Notes under the pieces: generated by a model
Seen by the model: the letters and a program-made list of their open reading frames with translations, nothing else
What the model was told of the DNA's origin: nothing
The model's database searches: none
DNA from: Juglans regia
Lineage: Eukaryota > Streptophyta > Magnoliopsida > Fagales > Juglandaceae
DNA: 64,000 nucleotides
Direction: 5' to 3'
NCBI RefSeq assembly: GCF_001411555.2
Contig: NC_049905.1
Coordinates: 4,526,001-4,590,000 of the forward strand
Program-made: the position numbers and the translations under genes
Shown here: positions 33,552 through 44,862 of the stretch, in pieces
Layout: each line of letters opens with the position of its first letter
Position numbering within the stretch: the first letter of the stretch is position 1

Positions 33552-36500
33552 TTAAGGCTCAACAATAATCTTCCCAGTGGCATGGCCGTCAATACTCTTA
33601 GCCCAAGCCCCTTCGGCCTTGCCCAAGGGATATTTTGAGTCAATCACTGTCTTGAGCTTCCCTTCCTTGACCAGGTTAACAAGATAGAGGAGGTTCTCAC
33701 CCTTTGGAAACAAGATCAGTGGCACCAGTTGCTTCTTGGAGAAAGTAAGTTTCTTCAGGGCAAATGTGATGAGGGAACTAGGAGAAGGAGTAATATCAAT
33801 CACCTTCCCACTTGGGCTCAAATTAGGTTCAAAAGTAGACCAAGGAATGCCGGTTGCACAATGAATAACTGCATCATATTTTCGACCAGATGGGCTCCTT
33901 AGAGCTGCCCCATCTGGGGTCTTGTAGTCAAGAACCTCATCAGCCCCTAATCTCTTGACAAGATCAATGTTGCGGGCACCACAAGTAGCTGTCACATGTG
34001 CATTTCCCAGCTTAGCCAGTTGAACCGCGTAGTGGCCCACTCCACCTGAAGCAGCAGTTATCAGAATGTTTGCCTTCTTGTCACTTCCATCAAGCTTGAT
34101 GCCAGCAGATTGAGTGAGAGCCTGGTGAGCTGTCAATCCTGCAACCGGGAGACCGACAACATTGGCTGCTGAAACTCCAGGTGGTCTTGCAACTGTCAAG
34201 CTTTCCTTGGTCACAGCAAACTCCGCCAGTCCACCGCCATTCTGTCATTAATGCAAGAACCACTACAGACATTAGACTATTAAGACAGTAGATACTAAAA
34301 GTTCGATACAGGTTATTTAGATAATACATCCTATCAACCTGGTGAGTATCTAACAACATCCTTATCCATAAAATAGTAATTGGCATGAAATTATGGCGTT
34401 CATGACAACTGGAATGATCATATCATTTTGTATTACTATTGCACCCCAGAAAATACATGAATTTAAAGCATGCATTGGATTAGAGCATGGATGGACCGTG
34501 CTAGTTCAAACGGTGCCATGACATCTGATCAGGTTGATTCTATAACCCAACAGAAATATAAAACTCAACAATTGGCTGGGATACTAGCTTATTAGTCATT
34601 TGGTCAATCTAGTCTCGTCTTAATAAAATTGCTTGTAGTGCAAACTTTTAAGTACAGACCAAGATCAAGACAACAAAACTAGTGTTTTTCTAGGGCATAA
34701 ATGCATGTGTATCATGCTTATGGCAAAGTCCTGACCCTAACATCACAATTCATGGTCCCTGAATCCAAAACAATGTGAGGTCAGGTTATTCCTAGAGCAA
34801 AATAATAATGTTTAAACTTATATGAAAGTATACAACCATGCATGAGCTCAAGCATATGCTACCATGAAGAAACATGGGAAGTAGTAAAATACAGATGTGA
34901 ATGAAAAGAGGAAACCATAGTACTCCTTACATTGAAATGCAAGTCATCATTAATGCTGCAAGGAGTTTCATTAGATAATCTTTAACTTTTAAAGAACTTC
35001 CAAATTACTCGAATTTCTGCTTCAGTGAATACATACTAATATTCTCAAATCATTCACGAAACGCTTTAGTTCCCATAAGAATTCACCAGCTGGAATGAGC
35101 AATTGACAATCAAGTGTATGCCATTATATTGACTTTGTAATTAGAAAGAGTGATAACAAAACCGATGTAATGGTGTACCTCTGATATGTAGGGCCTAGAT
35201 ATCTTTTAGATTTCTGGTACCCTAAAAACAATCATAAGTCACGGTCACCAGATTTCTCTTAATATGATGATAGAAATAACCGATCATTGGAATCTCCTTT
35301 TTAGTCCTCTGGTCGTTCTTCCCCAAGACAGAGGACCAGAAGTGTTAAAAATTTCAAATTAAGCTAACCCAGGAACAAACCAAAAGAGTATATACAAGAT
35401 ATTACCCTGGGGTTAGTCATAGCTACAATTTTATCACCAACTTTGAAGTTTTTGGCTCCCGGTCCAACCTCTATAACCTCACCTGCCACATCAGAAGCTG
35501 TTCCAACAAGGAAGGAAAACGTTCATTGTTACATGACAACCATCAAATCATTTTTTCCGCCACAAAAGGAGTGGGGAAGAGAATGTTCCATGGAAAAAGC
35601 AAAATTCATTTACCTGGTATGTGAGGGAACTTGCTAGGAAGAAAGGGCCGCAGCATGCCTTTCTGAACTTTCCAATCAAATGGATTGAGACTAGCTGCTT
35701 CTACTCTCAACAAGACCTCATCTTTATTGGGAGTGGGAACTGGCACTTCAACATGCTGCAAACAAGCATGAAATTAATAGAACAGTCATTTGAGGAAGCC
35801 ATAGGATCCTAATAATATAATGTCAGTGGCTTCATTTTGTATAGAAAACACAGAGAAAAGACAGCTCTCAGTCATCACTATACAGCATAAACCTAATTTA
35901 AAACTTCCAATACAGACAGAAATAAATAGCAGAATTTAATAGCTCCCTCTCTATCTCCTATCTGAAGATTTCAGTAAATCAAACAGTTACATAATGGAAG
36001 ATCCGGATAGTCACACACCAACATATATGGAAGAACATCAAAAGGGTTTGGGGGGATTCTCTCTACTTATCCTATATGAGGTGGGCAACAAGACCAATAT
36101 CTGGTTTTGGTGTGATGCATAGTGTGAAATCAGCCTCCAAAAGTGCCTTCTTGAAGGTGTTTAACATATCCAGCCATTTGCAATTCTCCAATGATAGTCA
36201 CCAGTGGAACATTACCTTCATTATAAGATCACTCCATGATTGGGAAGTGGACCTGTTCTCTTTGTTCTACAGCTTCTTATAAACTTTTTGGTTGAATGGA
36301 GGTAGTAAGGATAAAATATGGGGCTCCGGTTCAAAAGGTGGATGTTTGAAGTTAGTACCTACTATCAGGCTTGACTGTCCTCCTTTTTCTTGGAAAAGCC
36401 TTTGGAAAAACATGACTACTTCACAGATGGCTTTTTTTGTAGAGTAATGATACCCACACAACACATTTCACGTAAGGAGATTTTGGTAAAATGATGTTAT

Positions 36501-37809
36501 TTTTACAAGTTAATTTACAAAAATAACCTTCATTTTAAAATATTATTGTGTAAAATGTTGTGAAAAGTGATGTGTTAATCATTTTTCTTTTTTGTATGGA
36601 CAACTTCTTCAGAGAAAATCTTAAACCAGGATAACATGAAGAAGAGGTGTGCCATATGGATTGATGTTGCATGAAAACAGTTGAGAAATCAACCGATCAT
36701 CTTCGGCTTCATTGTGCTGTGGCTGGAGCCTTGTGGGTGTTGCATGTGCAAGGCTTGGGTGTGCAAGCCTTTTAGGAAAAAGTTGGCCCACTGTAAAAAA
36801 AAATAGCTTTTCCGGATGGGTGGTGGAGCCCGGTTTTTTCAAAGGGCTTATTCAAATCATTATCGTTTCGTTCTCGGATGGGTGGTGCAAGAGTTCGAAA
36901 CTTTAGTGCTTAAAGCACTCGATAGCGGCTCAAACCATCCATCTTTTTTCTTCTTTCCTCTACTTTGTATATTGAGTTCTGTCATTGTTTTTCCTTTCAA
37001 CCCTACGTGGGTGCTCTCTCTTGTATCCTTCCTTGTGTGTTATAATTGCACTCTTTTGCGCTTTTGTTTGTTTTTCAAAAACATCCCATCTCATCTCATC
37101 TCATCTCACCTCATCATTACAACTTTCTCAAATCCTCACACAAAATAAAATAAACAATTCAACTTTTTCAAATTCTAAAATAACAATAATATTAAAAAAT
37201 ATATTCTAACAATATTTTATTCAACTTTTTAACTTTAATCTCATCTCATCTCATCTCTGAAAACAAACGAGGCCTGATAAAATATTGAATTACATATTGA
37301 AAAAAGTGTTTGTCTCACGGCCCATATTATTCTAAAATTTTTTATATATCCTGGAAGCTGTAACCATTAAAATAGCAAAATTTCCCCACGCAATGGCAAA
37401 TCCAAATGCCCCATAACTTGAAGTTTTTCCACTTCAACATAGCACATGAATCAACATGGATAAGAAAATTTTGCATAAGACCATCAAATGGGTCATTACC
37501 CCTAAAACCCATTTTTGAATCTTATCAAAACTTCGTCTTTTTTAGTACATCCTGACCCTTCCAAATCCGGAGAATCTTTACAGCCCCCAGAAACATTTAA
37601 CAAACCAGAAGTAAATGGTAAAAGACAAGAGCTTTGGGTTTCTACAAGCAGAGTTTGAAGAAAAATAACTAAGAATACCAAGAAAGTACTGGAGATCAAG
37701 CAGAATATGGTAGAAAAATGAGGAAAGCGAAATAGAATGAAACCTGTAAGCCATCTGGTCCGCCACCGTAGGCATTATACTGAACTGCCTTCATAAGCTT
37801 CCCTGCCAT
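33552..37809 (-). CDS. Quinone oxidoreductase homologue, chloroplast-envelope type, intact (copy 3)
   Basis: Minus-strand gene of four exons: 37809-37744, 35755-35614, 35497-35406, 34241-33552. All have GT-AG introns, and it encodes 329 aa with no breaks. It is the copy nearest the Arabidopsis ceQORH as I recall it (PASDVAGEV, GGGLAEF, AASGGVGHYAVQLAK, TCGARNIDLVK, GADEVLDYKTPDG, IDGHATGKIIVEP). Features: GroES-like N-terminal half, the dinucleotide loop GGVGHYAVQLAK near residue 165-177, no cleavable transit peptide visible. It probably acts as an NAD(P)H-dependent reductase or alkenal reductase at the chloroplast envelope. It is convergent with copy 2, the two stops being 667 bases apart. 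Exon 3 has a clean ACAG acceptor, unlike copies 1 and 2. It is most likely the functional gene of the cluster. Confidence 0.92.
35756..37743 (-). other. Intron 1 of QOR copy 3
   Basis: 1988-bp intron with normal GT (37743) and AG (35756) borders on the minus strand. It contains a Tourist-like MITE at about 37059-37274. No coding exon of another gene seen. Confidence 0.8.
37059..37274. mobile_element. Tourist-like MITE, GAGATGAG family, in intron 1 of copy 3
   Basis: The reversed right end reads GGCCTCGTTTGTTTTCAGAG and continues with GATGAGATGAGAT. The left end has TTTGTTTGTTTTTCA and then CATCCCATCTCATCTC. The AT-rich core is nearly the same as 6510-6703 in opposite orientation. Confidence 0.75.
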
Positions 37810-39588
37810 TTTGATAGGATCAAGAGACATGTCCGCAGCTCAAAGGATTAAAGATTTAAAGAGTGGGTGCGACGTCCAGGAAAATGCAAGGGAGGTGTGG
37901 CTCTACGGCAACCATTAGCTAGAGAGCGTCTGAAATTGTGCCATTCTGCCCGCCACATGTATATCCCATGATATCAATATCAACCTCTTGTTTCCTTCTT
38001 TCGATGTACTACAATAGGACGAAGTGATGTTCCACAACAGACTTCATAGTTATCGAATTTTATATGATTAATGTTAGATAAAATAAATATTTTTATTGAT
38101 TAATGTTAGATTTTATCTAATAAAAATATTTATTTAATTGACATAATTTAATATAATATATTAAATTATAAAATAGATTTAATATATTATATAGAATCAC
38201 GTCAGTTTATAAATTTACTTTTATAAAATATCTTTATAATTATAGTATTTTTTAATCGATAAATATAAGAATTATATTTTAAAGTATTTACTAAACGTTT
38301 AATTCATTGAGCAATTATAAATAATCTAAAATCCATTTCATTTACCTCCCTCATTTTATGGCATAGAATTCTATCCAAAAGTTTAAGAAATTTAAATCCA
38401 ATTTTTATGCATAATATGAATGGCTGTAAAGAGATTTCGATTTTATTACTAGTAACTTATTTAAATCCAATTTTTATGTATATATGAATGGCTGTAATAA
38501 AATATATTGATATTTCTGTTACATTTATCATTGAAAAATAATTTATTTGACTGTCGATCATAACATAACGGTTGTACAATTTTAATATTATTATTGTTTT
38601 GTGATTTGAAAAAATTAAATTGTTTATTATATTTTGTATAAAAATTTTAAAAAAATTATAATTATAATATGAGATGAGATGAAATGAAATGAGGTGAGAT
38701 GATTTCTGTATCCAAAAAAACCCTAATATGCACTCCAAATATGCACATTAGTGTAAATAAGTTTTTTTCTTTTTCATTTAACCATTTTTTAAACATCTTT
38801 AAACATTAAGAAAAAAATTAAAATATATGAGTGATTATATTTGGTGAACACATTTAAGAGTCACACTGTCATTTTCCTTTAAAATATTATTAGTATAATT
38901 TTTTTTTATTATAAGATAAGTGATTGAACATGTTTGGAGTATCCACCTATTTTTTATGCGTTTCGGTTTTTTTTTTTAGCATTTAAAGTTTTTACTATTA
39001 TCAATTTAACTTTAGGTTTGGATTGTGCACCATAACACATTTTAGAAATTCTACGTAAAGTATTACACCATACAATTTCACTTAATTAACATGGGATTTG
39101 TCATTTATATCATTCTATCTTAATACTTAAATATGTGTGTGTTTGAATAGAATAGCAAAAGTAACAAATCACATGTTAATTAGGTGAAGGTGTGTGGTGT
39201 AAAACTTTCTTGTAGCATTTATCTTCTTTTGGGATGTGATATATGTTTGTCGGGTGAGGATTAATGAAAAAAATAATGTTAGATACAGTTATAGAATGTA
39301 TAAGTATCGCACACTCTCTTTAAAAGAGAATGTGATCCATAATTAAAAATAATAATTTGTTATGCGGGTCTCATATTTATCTAATTTTTTCAAAAAGAGT
39401 ATACGATACTTACATATTATGATTGTATCTAATATTTTTCGATATTGAATGATAAAAACTATTTTTCTCTACAAATAGAATATATTGTTGATTAATTTTG
39501 GAATAGAAGAATGCTTTCAAAAATCCTAATAATCTACAGTCAGTGCAGCGTCGAAACTAGCCTGACAAGTGAGGTCAAGACTCAAGAG
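37810..39588. other. AT-rich intergenic region upstream of copy 3
   Basis: Holds the promoter side of copy 3 and a degenerate member of the GAGATGAG MITE family (about 38577-38716, with GAGATGAGATGAAATGAAATG at one end). No gene seen. Confidence 0.5.
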
Positions 39589-40457
39589 AATGATTTCAAA
39601 AAGCATAACAATTAGTTGAAGCGGAAACAAATCTACACCTTTGTGAGCTTTAGAGAGAGAGACTCTTCATTCTCTCTATAAACTACCACCAAATCATAGA
39701 GGGGGAGGAGTTTCGGCTCCCTCCTCCCTCCTCCCTCCTTCATCTCCTCTCTAGTTTTAGTTTTTTTTTTTTTTTTTTTTTTTTTTCAGGGCTAAGTATA
39801 GCGAAAGGTCGATCTACTGCTCTCCAGCATCCGGCGACCCCATGCGCCCTACCGTAGGTTTTCCAAGGCGCCGATCCCAAGAATTTGTCGAATAGCTGCT
39901 GTGTGAGCCACACATGTGGTCCAAAGTGGGTGCGCAAAATCTACGTGCCACTGCTAAGGGTGCGACTTTTATGGATCCAGGGCCACCGGTTATTTTAGAC
40001 CTGACTGACCGCCATACTCTCAGGGTGGCGCGTGACTTTCACGCGCCATCAGAGTCACTTTGTTTGTCTTTTTTTCTCAAAAGTTGAAAATACGATTTTG
40101 TGTCTTTTTAAGATGTAATTCGTTTTTTCTCATATATCTTTAATTTCTATTATGTCTTTTGTTTTGTAAATAAAAATAAAAAACACATAGACTCTTGGAC
40201 TTTTGTCCATAAAGTGTGTCATCTACTCCGTCTTAGACAAAGTATGGGATTTGTAAACTCTGTCTTGGACATAGTTGTTCTGTCTCTCGGACAGTAGTCT
40301 GTAGAGGTTTACAGTATGGACTAGATCATGTCAGTTACAGTTGTGTACTGATGAGTTATTAATGTTGCAGTTGGCTTGTTACGTATGTTTTCATGTCAAA
40401 GTTGTAATGTCTGTTATTAATGAATGCAATATATTTTATAAAAAAAAATGATTTCAA
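39589..40457 (+). mobile_element. LINE-like retroposed insert with 11-bp target duplication and poly(A)
   Basis: AATGATTTCAA occurs at 39589-39599 and 40447-40457. Between them about 847 bases end in a short A run (40439-40446) after AATGCAATATATTTTAT. Inside are a (CTCC)n pyrimidine tract, a T run of about 26 (39761-39786), and GC-richer sequence from 39790 to 40060. There is no long ORF. Length, tail and duplication fit a 5'-truncated non-LTR element or a retroposed transcript. Its identity is not recognised. Confidence 0.75.
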
Positions 40458-41507
40458 TATAAACAAAAAAAAAAATGAGTATCAAATCTTTTTTTCCGAA
40501 CGATCAGCTTACTATTTTTAATTTTATATGAAATAAATGTCAGTTTTATAAAATGGAAACTAATTTTTATTACAATGGAATGGTTGTATTAATTATTAAT
40601 AAAATGAGTTGTATGATTATCGTTACTATTTTTTCCCTAATATCAACTTAATCAGAATACATGATAAAATAAAGAGAAATACTTTCATCACAAATAGATT
40701 TGCAATACATTGGTGTGAGATCTCTAATTTTACATGTGTTTATAATTTCGTATATTTTATTTAAGTGTGTTATTCTATTTATTTATTTATGATAATTTTA
40801 ATTTATTTTGATGTGTTTTTAATTTAGGCTTTTTAATTTGTTGTGTTTTTACTTAGGCTTGTGTGTAGTTAGTTGTAGTAATTTATTTTGGGCTGTGTGA
40901 GTTGGGAAGCCCAACCCGTGTGTAGTATTGGCCCAGCCTTGTGATTTTAGTCAGCCCAGCCCGTGTAGCATTTGAAGCTCAACCCTTATGAGTTTTGAAC
41001 CCAACCCGTGTAGAGCCCAGCCCGTGTGGCATTTGGTACACAACTCCCCCTTAGTGGAACGACTAAGGGTGATATTCGGTCGGTCCGGACCGAAAAAACC
41101 GACCGGACCGACCAATTCAGTCTGGACCAAACCGGACAGAGAATGGTACCGGTTGGTCTCGATCTGAATTTTATAGGACCGACTTAATTCGGTCCGGTCC
41201 ATGGTCTATGGGTTTTTTGGACCGGACCGAATTAAAATTGAAAATATATATATATATATTAATTATATAATTCACATTTAACCTATCACTAACTCACCAT
41301 TAAATAATTATTAACTAATAGTCTAATACTAATATTTATAATTTTATACTAATACTAATATTTATAATTTTATACTAATATTAATATTTATACTAATAAT
41401 CTAGACTTTACTTCTAGTCTTCTATACTCTGATATGGTATATAAAAAAAAAAAATACTAATAGTCTAATATAGAGTAAGAGTCTAAGACTATAGTTATAG
41501 TTATACT

Positions 41508-41900
41508 AATATTATAATATAGTTATAACTTATACTAATCATAGATTCATGATTCATAATAACTAATCACTATAAGCCTATAGTATTAATGTATTATTAT
41601 TTATTATATAATATCTAGTATTAGTATCACTATATCATTATAATATAAATATTATAATATAGTTATAACTTGTACTAATTACTAAATCACTATAACTAAT
41701 ATTAGTATATTACTATTTACTAATAGTCTAATACTAATAATATTATATAGTTATAACTTATACTAATCAAGTAATCATGGATTCATGATTCATAATAACT
41801 AATTACTATAAGTCTATAGTATTAATGTATTATTATATAATATATAGTATTAGTATCACTATATCATTATAATTTATAATATATATTACTATTACTATTA
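41508..41900. repeat. 228-bp tandem duplication in AT-rich DNA
   Basis: AGTTATAACTTATACTAATC begins at 41521 and again at 41749. The following stretch (GATTCATGATTCATAATAAC, then AGTATTAATGTATTATTAT) is repeated with small changes. Confidence 0.75.
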
Positions 41901-42499
41901 GTAATTTAGTATTGGTATAGTCAATAGTTATTTAGTATAATATAAGTATTATATAATATATTATACTAAGTAGTAAGTACCAAGTTACCAACTATATAAC
42001 TATTATAAGTTATAATAACTTTACTCATATAAGAGTTATAGTATAATAGTATTAATAATTTAATAGCATATTATAAAAGTTATAGTATTATTAATTATAG
42101 CATAATATTTGTATAATAGTATATTATTAATATCACTATAAGTTATAAGTTATAACTATATATACCTAATAGGCTAATAGCCTAATACAATGATTTATTC
42201 ATCATATAATGATATACAAAATACAATGATTTGTTAATCACATTACAAATTTACATATACAAAATGTAAAAACTTAAAAGTTTAATAGATGAAAGAATTT
42301 ATTATTATTATTATTATTATAATAATATAGCAATTAACATTTAACATCATAAATATAATTATTATTAATTATTTTTTAAAGAGTTAATTAAATAATCCAC
42401 ATTAAGTAGTTTATTTAATTTTAATTTACTAATTTAAATAATTTTTTTAATTAATTTATGTGCTAAAAAGATAAAAAAATCACAAATTTATCAAAATGG

Positions 42500-42735
42500 C
42501 ACCTAAGCGGCGCCGTTTGGGTACAAAATGGCACCCAAGCGGTGCCGTTTTAGTCACTGCAGGCGAAAACAATAACTGGGTTGCGCGAAACGGCGTCGTT
42601 TCGCGCAATCCAGTTATTTTTTTTCAACTTAACTTCCGTTTCACGTAACCCAGTTATTTTTTTTCAACTTAACTTCCCTAAAACGATGCCGTTTGGGGTC
42701 CAAATTGGACCAAAATGGCGCCGTTTCAGGGAATA
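42500..42735. repeat. Cluster of GGCGCCGTTT motifs and a 40-bp direct repeat
   Basis: Variants of CGGCGCCGTTT occur near 42508, 42540, 42590, 42687 and 42718. The segment CAGTTATTTTTTTTCAACTT is repeated at 42611 and 42651. It also holds the palindrome 42571-42618. Confidence 0.7.
42571..42618. repeat. 48-bp near-perfect palindrome
   Basis: Stem of 22 bp (AATAACTGGGTTGCGCGAAA plus CG), loop GCGT, then the complement with one mismatch. It could form a stable hairpin or cruciform. Confidence 0.85.
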
Positions 42736-44270
42736 TAACTTGAGTAATGCCAGTTGCTTGCTTTCGTCTTCCCCAGAAATCATCTCCACTTTCTTTTTCC
42801 CCAATTCCCATCCCGCAGCCCAGCTCCCGCAAACCCTAAATGCCCTCCCACAGCCCCGCCGTCCTGCCAACCGTAAGCTTCGCGAATCGCAATCCACCCT
42901 CCGTCTCAGCACTGCAGCAAGCCCCGATTGCCTAGTTGGTACTCTCTCTCTCTCTCTCTCTCTCCCATAACTTAAATTCATTTCCTTGTGAAATTTGTAA
43001 TAAAAATGGTTTTGTTTTGCTCTAGCCTCTAGGGAACATCTGCTTGGTTACTTGGTAGAAATAGAATGGTAGTTGATGCTCTACACGGTACATTCGTTAC
43101 GTTGTGAATCTGTGATAAATACAGATTTTTGCATACACGGTACATTCGTTACGTTGTGAACCTGTGATAAATACATTGTGAATTTTCTCAGGCGTAGTGA
43201 ATTAGTGCATCACATGCATATACGTGTCCTGTAATTAACAAAAAAAAAAAAAGACAGATTTTTGCCATCAGTGCATCACATCACATGAGCTATCCACTGT
43301 ACCAAATTATGCTTACATCGATTTTAAGGTGGGGTTTGTCATCTGACCTTCTATTGTTTGAGATTTTATTTTCCATGCTTTGTTGTGCTCAACAAAGCTT
43401 TGATAAACTTTTGATACAAACCAATTTGGAGATGAACATGGAACCTTTTGGGATTACTTTATTTCTTATGATTAAGAGATTGTCCATAGTTAATGTAGCA
43501 AAGAGTTGGAATGGATGATTATCTTCTCCGAATATTTCTAAACCAGAGGATGGGTTGAATATAATTGAAATCCAGCTTGAGATTAGTTGCCTAGCAAAGG
43601 GTGAGATATTTATGGACCATTTGGACTGTCTCCATAAAGTCCTTGAGAGGGGACAATTGAAAAATAAAAAAAGAGAGGTTTTCTTCTTCAGTGTTACACA
43701 GTGGGTAAAGAACTTGATCTTCCTCTAAAGGAAGTAATATTTTTAGAAGGGATTTAGTGGAGAGAATATTATGTTAGCCTGCCACTCTATGTCATACAAG
43801 AGTTATCCTATACTTTATAATATTACTTCATTTACAATTTAAATATTAATGGGATTTAGTCTATCAATTCTCAAATAATTCATTTCTTCTAAAAAAAAAA
43901 CATTACTCGTTAGGCTATCAATGCATTGCAATTTCATAATGTTCTCATCTTATATATCGAGGTGATAAAATAAATTATTGATGGATAATGTTAAATCATA
44001 AAAATAAGGTGAAAGTAAAATTAAAAAAATTAATGTTAGGATCTACATGACATGTTAGTTTTTAACATATATTAGTTTTATGGGAAATGATATATATACT
44101 TATGACTGTTTTACCGATAAAAAATTAAAAAAATACTTACGACTACTTTATAATTATTTTATAATTTCATATTAAATGAATGGTAATTTTATAAAATTAA
44201 AATTTATTATAATGAAGTGACATGAAGCTTCCATATATTGACTGATTAAGATTGTAAATTTGTAACATGC

Positions 44271-44411
44271 AGCTTCCATATAATCTTAAAGCATCTCTTT
44301 CGGCCTTGCACCCTAGTGAGCGGAATACATATGCTGAACTTGAAGTTGCAAACAAGTGTCTTGAGGAGAGCTATTGTACTATCAGGAAGATATTATCATT
44401 TATGGCCTTGT
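44271..44411 (+). pseudogene. Exon-like fragment of an unrecognised gene inside the 3.8-kb element
   Basis: After a good acceptor (ACATGCAG at 44270) an open stretch reads LPYNLKASLSALHPSERN, then TYAELEVANKCLEESYCT and IRKILSFMAL, and ends at a TAA. It has normal protein-like composition in the middle of AT-rich DNA, which suggests a captured last exon. I do not recognise the family. No certain partner exon: joining it to the 42740-42945 leader gives an early stop. Confidence 0.4.
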
Positions 44412-44862
44412 AAATTACCCATTATATGTTAAGTACTTAAGTTGTTAAGTTTTAGATTATAATTTGTAATTTGTAATAACTTTTGGATTTTTTTTTTTTG
44501 GGTTTTTAGTTTTTTATATAGAATAGTTTTTTTTTTTTTTTTTTTATCATTGTATTTTTCAAGATCAAGCTTTTTTTAATAGTTTTAGCTAAAAAAAATG
44601 TACAAAATTTGAAGTAGGCCGAAAAAAATTGAAATTGGGCAAAAAAAAAATCAGATTTAGATGGGCTGAATGGCCCATTTTAGGCATGTCCAGACCGACT
44701 GGATTGATCCTAGACCAGACCGGACCGAAATGGACCGGACCCGACCGGTCCTATATGTGACTCGGTCTGGTCTAGGGTGGACAATTCTTGGACTGAATAG
44801 GTCAGATCCGGTCCACAAAATGGCCCAAGACCGGACCGGACCGGACCGAACCGAACTCGCCC

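Larger units (their letters stand above)
26159..35330. repeat. Segmental duplication, unit 2
   Basis: Paralogue of 3567-24935 with far fewer insertions. It begins at TATTCTAGAATATA, as unit 1 does. Beyond about 35330 unit 2 continues into exons 3-1 of QOR copy 3 (to 37809), which unit 1 lacks. Coding exons of the sense copies look well over 90% alike by eye; no exact identity was computed. Confidence 0.85.
41066..44862. mobile_element. 3.8-kb GGTCCGG-ended DNA element carrying gene-like fragments
   Basis: The left end is AGGGTGATATTCGGTCGG and the reversed right end GGGGCGAGTTCGGTTCGG, both continuing into GGTCCGG repeats. CTA flanks both sides (41063-41065, 44863-44865). Inside are an AT-rich half (41240-42480) with a 228-bp tandem duplication, a GC-rich block with GGCGCCGTTT repeats and a 48-bp palindrome, a proline-rich 5'-leader-like stretch (42740-42950) ending in a CT run, and an exon-like piece at 44271-44411. 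No transposase seen. End structure resembles the smaller element at 18199-19165, so both may belong to one PIF/Harbinger-like family. The boundaries are inferred by eye. Confidence 0.55.

Noticed and set aside
42581..42970. 129-codon plus-strand ORF with PFGVQIGPKWRRFREYN
   Set aside because: It translates the GGCGCCGTTT repeat cluster, a direct repeat and a CT run. The composition is not protein-like, and the region reads better as leader or repeat DNA.
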